64,000 nt of DNA from Thozetella sp. PMI_491 (Eukaryota; Ascomycota; Sordariomycetes; Chaetosphaeriales; Chaetosphaeriaceae), in the NCBI GenBank assembly GCA_021432635.1, contig MU270023.1, forward strand, positions 1,208,106 to 1,272,105. Reading direction: 5' to 3'. The notes beneath the pieces are model-generated. The model did not search any database. It had not been told where the DNA came from and saw nothing but the letters and a program-made list of their open reading frames with translations. A program made the translations under genes and the position numbers. Positions 41,560-55,150 of this stretch are shown piece by piece. Within the stretch, counting starts at the first letter, position 1, and every line of letters starts with the position of its first letter.

Positions 41560-44500
41560 ATCTTACCCCTTTTAGTTATAAAGAGCCTCTTTTTCAACAA
41601 TCAAGCTTATCCTTACCTCTATATAATAAATAATACTATATCAGTCCCTTAATCTATTAATATCAACTTATATATTAAGGAATTCTTTAATATCTACCTA
41701 TACCTAGATTAAAATCTATTTATTAAGTAGTATATTAAGCTATTATATAAGTATTATAATAGAAGACGACTAATTAGCTACTATAACTACGAAATCTATA
41801 ACCATATAGAGACTTATTTTAGCTACTCTCTCCTTTTATAAGCTATATAATACTTTAGCCAACTTATAGATCTTATACAACCTAAGGAAGAGTATTATTA
41901 TAAGAATAAGCTTTTACCTATTAAACTAAGATTATACTACTATTAAATACAGGCGGTTTTAGACTTAGATCTAGACCTTATAGATTTATATTGCCCTAAG
42001 GATTTAGTCCTTTACTAAGCTTTTCCAACCTACTTCTTATACTTATATAAAACCTTTAAAAACTATTATATATAGTAAAGGCATAGGGTTTTAAACAATC
42101 TTCCTTATATTTATACTTATAAAATAAGTGAAAAAACTAGCCTTATTATCCTTAAACTAAAGGGTACTATAAACTATATTATATAGAGCTTATATATAAA
42201 AGCTTATTTAACTAAAGAAGGCTTAATCAAGGCTATATCTAGAGAGGATATTACTCCCTCTAAGATAAATAAAGCTTTAGCTAAAATACAGCTATATTTA
42301 GAAGATAAGCCTTTATTACAAATAAAACACTATACTACTACTTTTACAGTATAGGAAGGCCTTAAAAATCTATATAACCCTATAGGTTTTACATTGGAAT
42401 ATTTACTTATAAAAGAGTTCTTTAAATCTATACTTAATAAGTATATCTTTTTAGAGGAATATTTAAATAAAGTAAAAAAGCTTATTAATAAGCTATCCTC
42501 TAGAGATATAAACCTATCTAATCAGGTTATAATCTCATGGATTTTATATAGCTTAGGGGATAAGTATAGCGGCTTAGTAAGCTTTATAACTTAAGATTTA
42601 AGAAAAGACCCTAAAGCTTATACTTTTAATATTATAACCTTTAGTCTTATAAATAAGGCTAAACGTTAAGACTTAAAAGAAGATACCTAAGCTTTATATA
42701 CCTAAATAAAGGGTAAATATAAGGGTAAAAAACTGTGGAAAGTAAATAAATGTACTACCTTTTATATGTATTGTAAACTACCTGGTTATACGCACTATAT
42801 CTGTGCGTTTTTACACCCTGAAAAAGCGCTTAAAAACTGGGTTAATAAAAGTGGTTTATCAACTTATAAAGTTAATAAACTATATTATAAAAATCCTAGG
42901 TTTAATAAACCTAATAAAGAAAATAAGCTGTATAAACCTAAAGAAACTAGTAATTATACTAGTAAAAAGGAGGATCTAAATCCTACCTTAAATATGGCTA
43001 AAGAAGTATATCTTATATCTAATCTAAATTATATGGATATAGATGAAATAACAACCCTGGAATCTATATATGATTAAAGCGATTAAGAGGATCTTATAGA
43101 TCTAGATATAGCCGAGGTATTTTATATAAATATACTATTAAAATCCCTTATAACTAATAATAAGCTAGGAAGAGTAATAGCTAAAATAAAGGCTAAAACC
43201 TAAGAGATTAAAAATCTAGAGGTAAAATACTCTACTAGTAAAGACTATAAATATAAAGCTAACTTTATATTTGATTCTGCTGCTACTAGGTATATAATTA
43301 TAGATCGATCACTATTTCATAGCTTTAAAGCTATAAATAGTAAAGTCAGCTGGGGAAATGTTAAAAGTATAGATATAAAAGGAATAGGAAACGTATATAT
43401 ATAATTCCTAGATATAAATAAAAAGCTATTACTTAAAGATTGCTTTTATATGCCTTAACTAGGCGTAAATCTTATAAGTATAGCTAATTTACCAGCTGAA
43501 TATATATATATATATACTAAGTATCACCTCTTTTTACTAAATAGTATTACTAATATTACTATAGGAGAATAAATAAATAAACTATACTACTTACCTATAA
43601 AGGTATTAAATAAGATAAATAACTAAATATATAATATATAAGTATAAGATCTAGATTTAGATCTAATATATAAAAGAATGGGGTATATAAATAAATAAAC
43701 CTTAAACTATATATTTAATAATATGTTAGGTATAAATAAGATTAATAACCTTAATAATAATATAAATAACTATGAAGTTTATATAAAGGCTAAATTTAAA
43801 AATAAAATATATAAAAAATCTATTAATAATAAAGACCTAGACTACCTTGAAAAGGTAGCTAGTAATCTATGTAGTCCTTTTAAGTAAAGAATATATGACA
43901 ATTATAGATATTTTATAACCTTTTTAGATTGTAAAACACAATATTTAGAGGTTAAGCTTTTAAGGAATAAAAATAAAGCTTATAAAGCTTTTAAAGCCTT
44001 TAAAAACTAAGTAGAAAATAATAGTAATAATAAATATATAAGGATATACTAAACCGATTAAGGTAGGGAATTTATAAATAAAAGATTTAATAAATATTTT
44101 ATAAATAACGGTATAAAACACTAGCTATCCTTAGCTTATATTAAAGAACTAAACGGCTTTATAAAGCGTATAAATTAAACGCTTTTAAATAAAGTAAGAG
44201 CCTTATTAATAACAAGTGGTTTACCTAAATATTTATAGGGAAAAGCTTTACTAGCTGCTGTATATATATATAATTATACCCTATATAGTGCTTTAAAATA
44301 TAAAACCCTTTATAAATTAAAGAATAGGACTTAACCTGATATAAGTAATATAAAGATATGGGGATCTTTAATATATTATAAGATAAAAGGACCTAATATA
44401 TCTAAGTTAGCTAATAAGGCTTATAAAGGGGTATTAGTTAGTTATAGAGCTAATAGCCACCAGTATAAAATATATAATTTTATAACTAAAACCTTAACTT

Positions 44501-46440
44501 AGTATAGAGATATATATATTTTAAAAGGCTAGTTTATACCTAGTAATACCTATATAGATTAAGATCTAAATAAAGATCTTAATAAAGATCTTAATAATAT
44601 AAATCTTAATAAGAATCTTAATAATATAAATCTTAATATAAATAAAGAATCTATAGTTAAGAATATTAAATCTAGAAATAAAGCTAGTAATAAGGGTAAT
44701 ATAACTAGTGAAAATAGTAAAGAATCTATGCCTCTTATAATTAGATCTAATAATAATATAGACTTTAATATAGAGTTTAACCCTATAAATAAACCTTTTA
44801 TAGAGATAATTATACCTAAGAAGGATAAAGAGTATTATAAATAATTCCAATCGGTATACTATATAAAGGATGATATATTTTATATAAAATTAAGTAATAA
44901 AAAACCCTCTACTTATAAATAAGCTATAAGTGGTCTTAATAGCTTAAACTAGTAAACTATTATAAAAGTAGAGCTAGAGGAACTAATAAAATAATATATA
45001 TAGGATATAGTAGATTTACTATTAAACTATACGGCTTTAAAGGGCTAGTGGGTTTATAAAATAAAGAAAGACTATAATAAATTAAAATATAAAGCTAGAT
45101 AAGTTATATAAAGTTTTAACTAAGTATATAGTTTAAACTATATTAATACATTTAATATAGTTTATAGACCAGAGACGTATTATATATTTTTTATAATAGT
45201 AATATATAACAGCTGGGAAATACTCTAGTTTAATGTTAAAAATGTGTTTATACACGTATATATAGATATAGATATATATATAACCTTTCCCACTGGTTTT
45301 TATAATAATATAAATATAAAAAATAAATGCCTTAAGCTTAATAAAGCTTTATATAGTCTTAAATAAAGCCCTAGGTTATAGTATAAGTATCTATCAACTA
45401 TATTAATAAGACTAGGCTTTATAGTCTTTTTATATAATAATAGTGCTTTTATAAATAAAGCCTTAAAAATCGTGGTTTTATACTATGTTGACGATTTAAT
45501 AGTTATAGGCTTAAATAAAGATATAATACTAAATATAATAAATAAAACGTTAAAATATATAAAACTTTAATATCTAGGCGAAGTTAATACCTTTTTAGGT
45601 ATAGATATAATAGTTGATAAAATAAATAAAACCCTTATAATATACTAAAAAGAATATATATATACTTTAATAAATAAATATGGTATAGATATAAATCTAG
45701 TATCTATACTAGCTGAATCTAGTATAAAACTATAAAGAAGTAATATAAAAGCTTTAAAAGAGGATATATTATTATACTAATAAATAGTTAGATCCTTATT
45801 ATATTTAGCTTTAAAAACAAGACTAGATATAGCCTTTACTATTTAAAACAATGCTAAATATATATTAAATCCTAATAAAAGCTACTTTAAAGCTATATAT
45901 TATATAATTAGATATCTAAAGAAGAATCTAGATTTAAATATAAAATATACAGCTATAAATCTTATATTAAAAGGCTATTGTAATAGCAACTAGGCTAGTT
46001 GTATAGATACTAGACGGTTAACTACTAGATATATATTTACACTAGGTAATAATATAATAAGCTGGAATATTAGTCTATAAAAGACTATAGCTTTATCTAT
46101 GTATAAGGCTAAATATATAGCTTTAACAGAGGCCTTAAAAGAGGCTATATATCTATCTTATACTATAAAGGCTATAAAGTAATATTTAAAGGTGGGTATA
46201 CTGGTAAATATACTGGTTATATACAAAGATAATAACATAGCTCTTAAGCTAGCTAATAACCCAGAGTTTTATAAAAGATCTAAATATATCGATATACAAT
46301 ACTATTTTATAAGAAATCTAGTAATAGATAATAAAATAAAGCTCTTATATATATCTATAAAAGAGTAACTAGCTGATCCACTTATTAAGGCTTTACTTTA
46401 TATAATATTAAGTCCTTGGTTAAATAAAATACAACTAGTT
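41560..46440 (+). pseudogene. Copia gag-pol polyprotein, copy 2, RIP-degraded
   Basis: One frame holds gag (42394-42594 open: SRDINLSNQVIISWILYSLG), a zinc knuckle (42766-42815: YCKLPGYTHYICAFLHP, with Tyr at Cys and His sites), protease FDSAATRYI, integrase near 43,840-44,300, RT near 44,880-45,560 and RNase H to about 46,440. RT keeps the catalytic YYVDDLIVIG at 45481-45510, which copy 1 has lost. Stops occur throughout, so no intact protein can be made. Confidence 0.88.
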
Positions 46441-46513
46441 TAAATAAGTGGTCTTCATACAATATATAAGTTAATCTATTTACGATTTTAACCGTATATA
46501 GATTAAGGGGGAG

Positions 46514-47072
46514 TGTTAATATATGACCCACTATTAAATATAGATCCTAAAATATATATTATAAAACGTATAGGCTATATACCTCTAGGGCAGGTAAGAA
46601 AGCCCTATACTTATAAAAGATCTACGTGAGTAAAAACGACTACACGCCTTAAAGTATCTACGATTCCACATAACAGCCACCTCCTATATAAAATAATTAT
46701 ACTATATAAAAACGCTTAAAACAGACTAAAATATACGCTAAGCCCTTTTAAATATATATCTACTAGTAAGAGTATAAAACATATAAGAAGATAAAGCGTT
46801 TTAAATATAAGTAAGTGTTTTATACACTGGTCTTTATAAGTATACTAATATAGTAAAAGATAGGCTATCTTAATATAGTAATTAGTGGGGCTATATAGTC
46901 TATATATATATAGCTTTACTCCTTGATTTAAATCTTAGATCTTTATCCTTTTACACATACACTTAAATACACTTACACTTCTACTTTAAAAGATCCGCTG
47001 GCCGGACCCACTTTTTATATGTATTTTATTGCTTATATTATTAAAATTAATTACTTATTATACCTTTTAACA
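46514..47072 (+). repeat. 3' LTR of Copia copy 2
   Basis: 559 bp, TGTTAATATATGACCCAC to TACCTTTTAACA, preceded by the polypurine tract AAGGGGGAG. It aligns with both LTRs of copy 1 apart from transitions. Confidence 0.92.
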
Positions 47073-48492
47073 AATATTATATAAAAGGTATTAGATAATT
47101 ATCTTTAAACGGTAAGTATATTATAAACTACCCTTAGTATATTATTCTATAACTAGATATTATAAGTACTTAGTTTAAGCCTATAAAAACAGGCTTATAC
47201 TAACTCCCTACTGTTAGCTTTAAGCCTTATAACTTATTAACTAGTGTTACTAGCTGCTTTAACTATAGCTTAAGAGCTAAAGCTAATATATAAGATTATC
47301 TTTTATAGTTTAAAAGTCTTTATAAAAAAAGCTATAGTGTTTTAACATAGTAATACACTATTATAATATATAGTTTCTTATAATATAAAGGGGGTATTCT
47401 ATTTAAAATAGATAGTAAATACTATAGTAAAATTTATTAATAATATAGTTTATAAAGCCTTAAAAACTAAGAAATACCTATAAAAAGTAAGCCTAGGAGT
47501 TATCCTATAAATACTAGGGATTTATAGTATCTTATAGTATATTTATTCTTATAAGCCTAGTGTTAACCTATTAAATAATATATAAGATAGATAGATTAAC
47601 TAGGTAGAGAGGATTAATAAGTCTAAGACATATTTAATTATATATAGAGTAAAGTTAATTATATATAAGGCTAACTTACTTATATAAGACTATCTATTAA
47701 ACCTTAAAACATATTATACTAAAGGCAGCCTCTTAATTACTGTTAAATATATAGCTATTATACCTAATCCTAGCATGGTATAGCCTTTTACTAGTATATA
47801 GAGCACCCTATAAGACAAGTAGTTTTTATGCCTTAACTATAACACTATTAGCTTAGGCTTTTAATATAGAATCTTATTTTATTAGTTGGTTTATCCTTAG
47901 TTTATATAAAATATAGGTATAATTAATAGCTTATAAAGTATATATATAATATATTAGGCCTAGAAAAGTATATATTAACACTTTAATAGCTTTAGTTTTA
48001 TAATAATATATTTAATCTAATAGATTAAGCCTAGCTATAGAATAACTACTATGCTTATAAGGAGTAATAGCTATAATATAAGCTAAAGTTATTTTATCTA
48101 TACTTTATTTCTATCTTATAGTAAGTAGGTATTAGTCTGATCTATATATAAGGGATGCCTTTATTACTTTATATCTATATAGTCTTAAAACACCTAGGGG
48201 GGGGAGAGAGGTGTTTTAATATATATACTAACTATAATAAGAGCTATTTTAGAAATAAATTATAGTAAAGTAGAAAGTAATAGTTTAGCCTTTAAATAGA
48301 GGCAGGGGATAAAGTAAGAGTATAAATAAACTATTCTATCTTATTAAGAGGTGTGTTAACTACCTTTATAATATAGCTTTAGGGCAGTATTATAATACTA
48401 GGGTTTAAATACTTTATAATCTCTTATATAAAAAGCTTTATAGCCTCTTATATATAGCTATTATATAAAAGGACTATAATTTTAGTCTTAAG
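47073..48492. other. AT-rich RIP-type sequence, no recognised feature
   Basis: No open frame. Dense TAA/TAG/CTA/TTA. One G-rich patch (GGGGGGGAGAGAGG) near 48,197. Confidence 0.5.
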
Positions 48493-49350
48493 GAGCTAGG
48501 CCTAGTATAAAAGTGGGTTAACTAGGCTTGCCTAAGCTATATTATAAAGCCTTTAAAGGTTAGGTACTTAGCTATAAATAGCTTGGGCTATATAGGTAAA
48601 CCACTACTCTTTACTTATCCCACCCCCTATTAAAAGCCCCTAGATACTAGTGTAAATATTAGGCAGTATAAAAGGCAGTATACTATAGTTAAAAAGGTTT
48701 ATAAGGGTAGTAATAGGCTATGTTTAATAGATATAGTTAGTTAAGATCTTCTTATTATCTAGTCCTATATAGTTAGTAAAAAAGTTATTAATATATAAGG
48801 GAAAACTATAAGTTTTATAGCCTTAACTCTTAAGAAAAATGTTAAGCTTATACTTAAGCTACTGTATAACTAAATTTTAGAGCTAGATAAGCTTAGCCTT
48901 ATTATAGAATAGTAAGAGGTAAGAGCCTGTTATACTTAGGCCCTCTTCTTCTTGTATAATATTAGCTTATCTAAAGGTAAGCTTAGCTAGCTATTACTAG
49001 CCCTCCTTCTTAAGGTTGCTTTTTACCTAACTTATAGCCTTTGCCCTATGTAAAGTCTTGCTTATTATTATAAAGAGGTAGTATATAATAATCTTAGCGA
49101 GCTATGCCTAGCTATACTTGCTAAATATATTAATAAGAAAGAGGGTGTTAAGGATGTATACGTTAGGTTTAGTGTAGAGTAAGGTGGTATTATATATACT
49201 TTTTTTACCCTATAAACTATAGATAAGTAACTATATAGTAGCTAGAGGGACTAGGTAGGTATAGCCTAAGTATTTAAGTATAAGGATCTCTTCTACTAGA
49301 GTGTCTTTTCACTAGGGCTTTATATTTACTATTACCTTCTTCCCTATATC
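48493..49350 (+). pseudogene. Decayed coding frame, unknown product
   Basis: A register of about 860 bp interrupted almost only by TAG/TAA. Islands include KPLKVRYLAINSLGYIGKPL, LFTYPTPY-KPLDTSVNIRQY, ALTLKKNVKLILKLLYN, LSKGKLS-LLLALLLKVAF and LCLAILAKYINKKEGVKDVY. It reads as a former large protein, but I do not recognise the family. It may be linked to the longer frame downstream, which is in another register. Confidence 0.45.
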
Positions 49351-50300
49351 TAACTTAGATAATAGGCTTATAACAGTATTATCTTTAGGTAGGTAGGGGT
49401 TTATAAAGGCTAGTATAATAGGAAGTAATATTAGTCTTATTATAATAATAATAAGAGATGCCTAGGGAGTAACAGGCTTAAATAAGGAGTACTAGACAAG
49501 AAGTGTTAAGTTAGGCAATAATAAACTAGCTATTATAAGTATTAGGTTATAACTAGCAGAGAGAGAGGGTGTTAGGTTTAAGTATAAGCTAGTAGTAAGG
49601 GCTTTTATTAAGTATATTACTATTAGTATTATTATAATTATATTTAAAGGCTTATATAGTTATAATAAGCTTTTTTAGCTAATACTATTAGCCCTAGTCC
49701 TTAAGTAGGTTTTTTCCCTAGCCTATAATAGTACTTCTTAAGGCTAATACTTTTCTATATATTATATGGCTAGGTCTGGTAGAGTTTTAGACAGTGTTAA
49801 TACTTCTCTAAAGATCTTAGGGTTTATATTTTAGATAATATCCCTATATATTATAACTAGTATAGTCTTAATTATGTTAAGGCTTTTATACTTTTACCTA
49901 TACTATTTAGTAGAAGGTAATAGGGATAGGGGCTTAAAGGCTAGATATTTATGCCCTTATATTATAGGCTGGGCTGTCTTATATGTATTATTACTGGCTA
50001 GCTTTTTAAAGGAGACTAATTTAGACTAGTAGGGCTGGGGTATTAGATCTAAGGTAATATATAGGGATTAATTAGTATATATAGCTTTAAGGCTTGCCTA
50101 GGGCTGGCTGGCAAGGGTTTTATAATAGTTATAGTACTTATAGTTATTTAGGTATTATAGTATATAGTAGCTGTTATAAAATTATCCCTAGAAGTAAGGC
50201 ATTATTTTTTTACTAATAAGAGGCATATAAAAAAATAATAGGTTTATAGTTTAATTATATTATATATCCTTGCCTTATAAAGCCTAGGAGGGGCTAGGTA

Positions 50301-50331
<31 letters not shown>
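50301..50331 (+). repeat. G31 homopolymer
   Basis: Thirty-one consecutive G in otherwise AT-rich DNA, followed by TAGAGGGAGGG. It may be a real G-tract or an assembly artefact. Confidence 0.95.
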
Positions 50332-50332
<1 letters not shown>

Positions 50333-50368
50333 AGAGGGAGGGCAGTAATTTCTATGGTTAATTATACT

Positions 50369-53290
50369 TATAAGCTAGGGATCTTTCTCTTCTTAATCTA
50401 TTACTTATAATCTAGTGTAGTAGCTAGGTTTATATAATTAAAATAGTGCCTTTACGTTTATAATCTCTTAGAGTATATTAAGGTAGGCAGGCTATAGGAT
50501 AATAGGGTTAGTTATTACTTAGTTAGTATTTATAAGGATTATAAGCTTATTCTAACTATATAGTGATAGGTTATTAAGGTTCTAGCTAATATATTAAAAG
50601 TAAAGGATTAGCTAGGTATATATACTCTTAATAATCTATAAAAGCTTTTTATTAAGGATAAGAAGTAGGAAGGTAAGGTATTACTAGAAAAAGTAATAGA
50701 AAAGTAATATATTAAGCTTAGCGAGGCAGGGGGGTAGTACACCTAGGGTGAGGAGCTAGGCACGTATATTACTAAAGTAGGTAAAGTAGGAGAGTGTGGT
50801 AATATTATAAGAGGTAATAGTAGGGTCTTAGAGCTTATAAAATAAGTTATCTATAGTCTTAATAGCTTTCTAGTTAGACATAGCTATAATAATATACTAG
50901 CTTATAAGCTTAATAGCTTCCTTAAGGCCTGTAAGGATAAACTTAACTATATCCTTAATAATATACTCTAGGTAGGCCTAGATAAGGGCCTAGCAGTGCT
51001 GATTAACAAGAGTAGGGAGTAGTTTAGATATAGTGTTAGTATAGAATATATAGAGAAGTAGGTTGATAATAGCCTTGATAAAGATCTAGATATATTCTTA
51101 GCTTTAACTAGGCTTAATAATAAGGTTGAGGAGCTATTTAAAGAAGGATTTACTTTATTAGTACTAATAGATAGTGCTATAGTAGATCTAAAGGCTTAAG
51201 ACAATAATAATATAAAAGTAACACTCTTATAAGGTAAACTTATACTAGTTAACAAGGTCTGGGAGGAAGGCAAACCTGTAGCAGTTATATATCTTAGTAA
51301 GGCTAAGCCCTAGCTGTTAGTGCCTAGGTATACACTTTTAAAAGGGGCTGTTAAGTATAGCAGCAAGGTAGGGCAGGCTATACTAGGCAAAGTTGCTTAA
51401 GTAGTAGGTAAGGATGCTAAAGAGGGAGATAATACTCTATAAGGCGAACAGGTCTTTACTATAGTAGGTATAGATATAGTTTATAGCCTATAGTATCTTA
51501 TTAAAGTTTATATAAAGAAAGTTATTAAAGATACTAGTAGGTATTATATAATAAGTGTCTAGTAGTATATTAGTAGGGATAGGTATAATAGGTTCTAGCT
51601 AGGAAAGGGTATTGCTTAAAAGTATATACTATTACTACTCTTATATCTAGACATATTAGGTAAGTTCTAGGGTAAGATAGATTTTAAACTACTAGCTTAT
51701 ACTAGATAAAACAATATCTTTATAAAAGATATAATATATATACTAATAAGAGGCTATAAGGCTATAAGAGGTATATATCTAGTTAATAGTAGTATAAGCT
51801 ATAGTAAAGATACCTTCCTAGTCTTTATACCTATAGGTAAGGTTAATAATACCTAGGTATATAAAGGGATAAATACTATATATATTAAAGGCTTTTTTAG
51901 TGACTATATATAAGTAGATATACTATATACTATACCTATATATCTTTAATAAGAGGTATAGCTTAAAGGTTAGTATTATATTATTATAGAGGAGATAAAT
52001 AGGGTATTTTATAGTATATATACAGCTTATAAGGGGGGTATTAGAAGCACTATTACTAAGGAGTGCCTTACTAACCTATTTAGCTAGGAGCTTTTAGGTG
52101 TTAAGCTAATAATATTATTAGGCTAGTACAGTATAGTTATACTAGTACTATCTAGTGCTTAGATACTCTTTTAGCTAGAACTTAGCCACTAGGTTAATAT
52201 ATTACCTATAAAAAGAGGCTAAGGGGCTAGAAAGCATAAGGTAGGCTTAGGCTTACTTTTTAAACCTATTAAGACAGGTAGCTACTAAGTCTACCTTAAA
52301 CCTTATCTTAAAGCCTTTTTAGTTATAGAGGAAGAACATATAGGCAAAGATAGCTATACTCTTAGTAATACTATTATAGTCCTAGTTATAGTTATAATTA
52401 GAGGAGAGGAAGGGGCCTAAGGCAGTAATAACCACTTAGATCACAGCAGTGTTAAGAAGTATACCTTTAGGCTAGCTATAGATACTAGTCTGCTTATATT
52501 ACTTAGCCTTATAAGCCTTAGATTAGGCAAATATATCCTTAAAAGTAGTAGGGTAATACTAGGTAAATAAGGAGCTAAGGGAGCAAATAACTAGGTGGAT
52601 AATAGACTTAAAAAGGGTCTAATATATTACACTAGACATATAGACTAGGTATCTAGTGGATACCCTTCTGTTTACTACTATAAAGGCCTTAGGAAGCAGC
52701 GGCTAGAATAACACTAGGAGAAACAGATAGACCGGGACAGTTCTAACCTAAAGGAAGATAAGGTAGGGGATCTAATATATAAGTATAAGTATACCTATAG
52801 TAAAGGTGCCTCTATTATTAGTGGGTAGCTTGTAAGGGAATAAGACTTAGAGGTGAATAGATTTTAAAAGGAGGCTAGTTGGCAATAGTATAGGTATATA
52901 CTTAGCAGTACTTTAAAGGATAGTAAGGTCGTAAAAGACTAAGAAGTAGCTGTTAATGTTTAAAATAGTTGCGCTAAGCATAGCAGAGTAAGAATAGTTA
53001 AGATAAAGATAAACCTAGGCCTTAAAGAGTAGCTCTAGGGCTAGGCTAGAGAAGGCACGTTAGAGAAAGCTATAATAAGAGAATAAAGGCCTAGGCGCCC
53101 CTTTAAGTACTAATAGGATAGGGTAGTTAGTATACTAGAGGCTAACCTTAGTGCTTTCCTTGGTAAGCGTCTTTTTATACTAGCTGTTTAGCCGGGGGCT
53201 GCTAGTTATCTCTAAGATTAATATATGCTTTAAGTAGGACTTAGAGTAAGATTATTTAGTGTTAAGATAAAGGTATAGTAGATAGGTGAT
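50369..53290 (+). pseudogene. Long decayed single-frame gene (about 2.9 kb), unknown product
   Basis: One register runs for about 970 codons with stops almost all TAG/TAA (one TGA). Islands include YKLGIFLFLIYYL, VIYSLNSFLVRHSYNNILAY, KDLDIFLALTRLNNKVEELF, KVWEEGKPVAVIYLSKAKP, YISRDRYNRF, FLVFIPIGKVNNT, YYIIIEEINRVFYSIYTAYK, GGIRSTITKECLTNLFS and LGVKLIILLG, then VNILPIKRG-GARKHKVGLG. Lys/Arg- and Gln-rich segments follow to 53,290. I cannot assign a family. The length and absence of frameshifts show that a large protein gene was silenced by point mutation alone. It may belong to a repeated element, since RIP targets repeats. Confidence 0.55.
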
Positions 53291-53898
53291 AAGTCTAGCT
53301 AATAAGACAAATATAATAGCGTAGGCAAGGCAGTCCTTAGGGCTTAAAGGCTTTAAAAACTAGTCTATAAGTATTTATTAGTTAGGAATAATAGGGCTAT
53401 AGAGATTACTATACTAAAGGGCTATATCTAGGGAAAGAGGTATAACAGGTTATAAAGTAAGGATAATAACAATATTATTGTTAAACTAGCTAAACTAGTT
53501 ATAAAAGTTAGATAAAGAAGATAATAGCTTAAACTAGTCTATAGAGCTTTTTATATATAAGCTAGCTATAGTAAGATTATATAAGGAGGAAGTAGAACTA
53601 GATAAGGAAGTTTTAATATCTATCTTACTAGGAAAAACAGTATGTCTAGTAATATAATATAAATGTTTAATAACTATCTCTATTATCTCTAATACCTCTA
53701 GTGTCTCTAGTAAATACAACCTATAAATAAAGATAAATAAAGGGCTAGGAAGGCTTAGTAATACCCTTATAAGTAAGTTAAATAAACTATAAATCTTAGG
53801 CCCTTATTAGACTCTATCTAGAAAAATAGGTTGTAACAACATCGGGTGATTTAAAATCCCTGGCTTGCCTAGTCCCTGATTTCTATTCTTCTTCCCTT

Positions 53899-53930
<32 letters not shown>

Positions 53931-54177
53931 ACACACTTACTTATACTTTTTATTAACTATTATTTAAAACATAGGTTATATATTACCTATAAATAAAGGC
54001 CTAGATTATTAGGGCTATAGAGCAGACTATATTTATTATAAAAAGAAGAAAAGGAAGTTGTATAACAATAAAGGAGGAAGGAGAAATAAAGTATTAAGGA
54101 TAGGAAGAATCTATATAGTAAGAATTATAGGGTAATAGATTTATTTAGTATATTGTTTTTTAGATTAATTTGAAAAA
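53291..54177. other. AT-rich sequence with TA microsatellite
   Basis: A TA dinucleotide run occurs near 53907-53930. The 61-codon minus frame at 53719-53534 has no support. No gene seen. Confidence 0.5.
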
Positions 54178-54573
54178 ATATAGAGTCTTAAGATATTAAT
54201 AATTTAAACTATTAGCTAAGCTAATAATTTAGTCTTATAAGCTTCTCTATATAGGATATTATAGTGATTTCCACCTGTTGGAAATCCTTTCCTCCCGTAG
54301 GAAATTACTATAGTTTCCCCTTATAAGAGATTACTATAGTTTCTACCTATGAGAAATCACTATTGTTTCTACCTATAGGAAATTACTATAATTTCCTATG
54401 GTAGGAAATCATAATAGTTTCCTACTAGTAGAAATCACTATAGTTTTTACCTATAGAAAATTACTATAGTTTCTTATAGTAGAGGAAATTACTATAGAAT
54501 ATAGAGTCTTAAGATAGGAATAATCTAAACTATTGGCTAAGCTAATAGTTTGGTGGGTCTTATAAGCCTCTCC
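54178..54573. repeat. Palindromic ~30-bp tandem array inside a duplicated flank
   Basis: 54262-54497 holds about eight units built from GGAAATTACTATAGTTTCC-like palindromes joined by TACCTAT. On each side lies a copy of about 78 bp beginning ATATAGAGTCTTAAGATA (54178-54256 and 54497-54573). The flanks are direct copies with scattered changes. Confidence 0.75.
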
Positions 54574-54574
54574 A

Positions 54575-54576
<2 letters not shown>

Positions 54577-54605
<29 letters not shown>
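54577..54605 (+). repeat. A29 homopolymer
   Basis: Twenty-nine A following TCCACT. It could be the poly-A tail of an integrated retroposon, or a slippage tract. Confidence 0.95.
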
Positions 54606-54610
<5 letters not shown>

Positions 54611-54639
54611 TAAACCTTAAATAGATCAGGGTAGTTAGA

Positions 54640-54810
54640 ATAAAGTAGTAAAAGAGAGTAAAAGAGGTAAAAGTAATAAAGTAGTAAAAGTAATAAAGTA
54701 GTAAAAAATAGTAAAAGATAGGAAAAGTAGTAAAAAGTAATAAGTACTAGTAAAAAGCAGGAAAAGTAAGTACTAAAAGAGTGGGAAAGTTAGTAAAATT
54801 AGTAAAAGAA
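54640..54810 (+). repeat. Low-complexity AGTAAAAG / AATAAAGTAG tandem repeat
   Basis: Purine-rich imperfect array of 7-12-bp units directly after the A29 tract. Confidence 0.8.
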
Positions 54811-55150
54811 AACCTACTTTTTTAATAGTAAGTATAACAGGCTATAATATATCGTTATATATTAGCTATATATAAGTTTAACACAGTTATAGTGTTAATC
54901 TAATAAGCTAGATTATTCTAAGTATCTTTTTAAGTTATAAAGTAGCTTAATTAGATAGGGTAAGCCCTAATAAACTATATACTATTATATTATAAAGCTT
55001 AATCTAGCCAAACTATTATAATAAGCTATCTATTAGTGTTTAAATATAAGTTATATTAATATCTCCCTATTATATTAAAATACTTTAAACTAATATAGTC
55101 TTATATTTTTATATTTATTATATTTATATAATAAAAGCTAGATATTATAT

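Larger units (their letters stand above)
41410..47072 (+). mobile_element. Copia LTR retrotransposon, copy 2, 5'-truncated
   Basis: Homologous to copy 1 from AGGGTATAACT in the leader through the 3' LTR. It lacks the 5' LTR, the primer site and the first part of the leader, and it lacks the MULE. Reading frame register is kept from gag to RNase H, and stops are of RIP type. After the LTR the flank is AATATTATATAAAAGG. No duplication can be checked because the left end is missing. Confidence 0.92.

Noticed and set aside
44566-44850. 94-codon minus-strand frame rich in Ile/Tyr
   Set aside because: Antisense to Copia copy 2 in an AT-rich repeat; composition artefact.
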